Origin: JBGLNL01 sp964548045
Lineage (GTDB): Bacteria > Chloroflexota > Dehalococcoidia > SZUA-161 > SpSt-899
Assembly (NCBI GenBank): GCA_964548045.1
Contig: CAZJQZ010000051.1
Coordinates: 1 to 15,722 of the forward strand
Length of the DNA stretch: 15,722 nt
Direction of reading: 5' to 3'
The notes under the pieces are model-generated. The model was not told the origin of the DNA and did no database searches. It worked only from the letters and a program-made list of their open reading frames with translations. This document shows, piece by piece, positions 14,673-15,722 of this stretch. The translations under genes and the position numbers were made by a program. The stretch's first letter is position 1; each line of letters starts with the position of its first letter.

Positions 14673-14782
14673 CTGAATTCCTTGAGAAGACTTCTTTCTT
14701 AATTGACCAACACAACTTTAACCTTCTTTTTACTCCGTATTTACCTCAATTGACCGGTTGTTTTACCTTCGGGTGATAGCCT

Positions 14783-14810
14783 GAACATGAGTCAGGATCT
14801 GCTCATGTTC
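14783..14810. repeat. Near-perfect palindrome across the transglutaminase gene start
   Basis: GAACATGAG (14783-14791) and CTCATGTTC (14802-14810) are exact inverted copies. The spacer contains CAG-GAT-CTG, so the RNA hairpin can extend to 12 bp with one bulged T and a 3-base loop. Both arms contain an ATG (14787 and 14805) in the same frame. The structure would bury the start codon in mRNA, or in DNA might be an operator. Confidence 0.65.
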
Positions 14811-15623
14811 GCAAGAAACGTTAAAGAAGTATCACCAGAGATAATTCACAACCAGAAATCACCGAACAGGCTTGGCCATGCATGCACGGTTTTTGCTGTC
14901 ATAACGGTCCTGCTGGTAGTGGCAACCACTGCAACTGCAATTTTCAGTCCCCAATGGGGCGAGCAAGCCAATGTGCTCTCTCTGGGGCAGGCAGCGCCAT
15001 TATCTGAGGACCCCCTCTTTATGGTTGAGAGTGCCGCTGATGCCAGGTATTTGCGGGGAGCAGTGGGGATTGATTATGATGAGGGGAACTGGAAACTGGT
15101 TAAGATTGAAGGGAACGGGTTGGAAATATACTCATCCAGAGATCGTCTCCCACTTCACCCGACCGAAGTGGCGCAAACCTGTTCCGATTACGATAGCGAC
15201 ACATTGGACAGAATTTCATTCATCGATGACCCGCAGTATCTCGAAATGCCGGATAGTATCTCAAATAGACTGAAAGACCTTTCTCACCAGATCACTGAAG
15301 GTTTTGACACTCCCTTCGAGAAGGCCAGAGCAATCGAGGTTTTTCTGAAGGTCAACTATACTTACAATCTGGGTTTTACCCCGGCACCGGATAATTGGGA
15401 AAAGAACGATTGGTTTCTTTTTGAATCCGAGGAAGGTATTTGCGGAAACTTCGCTTCTGCTTTTGTGATACTGGCCCGAGCTTCAGATATTCCCTCAAGG
15501 CTGGGCGCTGGCTATTTCGTCCGTGCAGGTGAAGGCGAGCAGACCGTTTATGAAGACGAAGCACATGCCTGGGCCGAAGTGGGGTTCGAGGATGTAGGCT
15601 GGCTGGTCTTCGATGCTACTTAA
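14787..15623 (+). CDS. Membrane-anchored transglutaminase-like protein
   Basis: A 278-residue protein resembling the extracellular part of TgpA-type proteins. A basic/polar N-terminus is followed by one TM segment (about 32-53), then a region with Y88-L-R-G-A-V-x-I-D-Y-D (as in the TgpA N-terminal part), then the transglutaminase core. The catalytic triad is visible as C219 (E-G-I-C-G-N-F), H260 (E-A-H-A-W-A-E-V) and D276 (V-F-D-A-T). Such domains act as proteases, amidases or crosslinkers at the cell surface. The usual multi-TM N-terminus and the C-terminal extension are missing: the stop follows D-A-T at once. The start ATG (14787) has no clear ribosome binding site; 14805 is an alternative. 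It follows the MarR gene by 114 bases on the same strand. Relation to the catabolic operon is unclear. Confidence 0.8.
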   Translation: MSQDLLMFARNVKEVSPEIIHNQKSPNRLGHACTVFAVITVLLVVATTATAIFSPQWGEQANVLSLGQAAPLSEDPLFMVESAADARYLRGAVGIDYDEGNWKLVKIEGNGLEIYSSRDRLPLHPTEVAQTCSDYDSDTLDRISFIDDPQYLEMPDSISNRLKDLSHQITEGFDTPFEKARAIEVFLKVNYTYNLGFTPAPDNWEKNDWFLFESEEGICGNFASAFVILARASDIPSRLGAGYFVRAGEGEQTVYEDEAHAWAEVGFEDVGWLVFDAT

Positions 15624-15722
15624 ATACTATCAACCCTCAGCTTCCCCAATTCCTCTCTCGTTGACAACCCGCAGCCACGCTAGTATGATTTGTACCGATG
15701 CTGGCAAAGGTACTTTCGGCGG
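15616..15722 (+). other. Open frame after the transglutaminase stop, possible frameshifted tail
   Basis: The +1-shifted frame relative to the transglutaminase gene is open from 15616 to the window end (about 35 codons). It reads through a Pro/Ser/Thr-rich stretch like the linkers that usually follow this domain. It could be the C-terminal region separated by a frameshift near 15616-15621, or simply an unused open frame; the window ends too early to tell. Confidence 0.25.

Noticed and set aside
14701..14755. Repeated AATTGACC boxes (14701-14708 and 14748-14755) upstream of the transglutaminase gene
   Set aside because: Two 8-base copies 47 bases apart in an AT-rich gap are not enough; no good -10 follows at the proper distance.
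14783..14810. LexA/SOS box
   Set aside because: GAAC and GTTC are present but separated by far more than the four bases of a Gram-positive SOS box.

Overview
The window looks like accessory catabolic DNA from a strict anaerobe. The supporting signs are a 2-hydroxyacyl-CoA dehydratase/benzoyl-CoA reductase-type enzyme pair, a flavodoxin, polyferredoxin-like and CCG-type Fe-S proteins, and a CooC-like ATPase. Base composition is moderate, ribosome binding sites are clear, and there is a lipoprotein binding protein and a TgpA-like transglutaminase. My best guess is a Chloroflexota/Dehalococcoidia-like or similar subsurface bacterium. This is inference only: no rRNA or other phylogenetic marker is present.

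Layout. Bases 1-565 (+) hold the 3' end of an ABC-type solute-binding protein gene. Bases 566-1065 are an AT-rich gap without a convincing gene. From 13872 down to 1066, twelve genes run leftward without interruption. In transcription order they are: solute-binding lipoprotein; two 2-hydroxyacyl-CoA dehydratase/BCR family subunits; CooC-like P-loop ATPase; small two-TM protein; Cys-rich dicluster Fe-S protein; flavodoxin; FAD-linked oxidase; CCG-domain Fe-S protein; second FAD-linked oxidase; AhpD-like CxxC protein; GMC-type FAD oxidoreductase carrying a four-Cys motif. Gaps are 1-126 bp. Two junctions are separated by a single base, and several Shine-Dalgarno sites lie in or next to the preceding gene's last codons, so a single operon is likely. 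A MarR-family regulator (14115-14672, +) is divergent from it, followed by a membrane-anchored transglutaminase-like gene (14787-15623, +).

Regulation. The 242-bp divergent region has a consensus-like promoter in each direction. A perfect 8-8-8 bp dyad lies between and overlaps their start regions, and a second dyad sits inside the leftward promoter. This fits a MarR repressor, released by a ligand, controlling both itself and the operon.

How the genes may work together (inference). The binding protein captures a substrate. The FAD oxidase/CCG/FAD oxidase trio forms a GlcDEF-like dehydrogenase. The GMC enzyme oxidises an alcohol or related group. Electrons pass through flavodoxin and Fe-S proteins to or from the dehydratase/BCR-type pair. 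The usual BadF/HgdC-type ATP-dependent activator is absent from the window, while a CooC-like ATPase with a CxC motif sits directly behind the pair. That combination is the most interesting point here.
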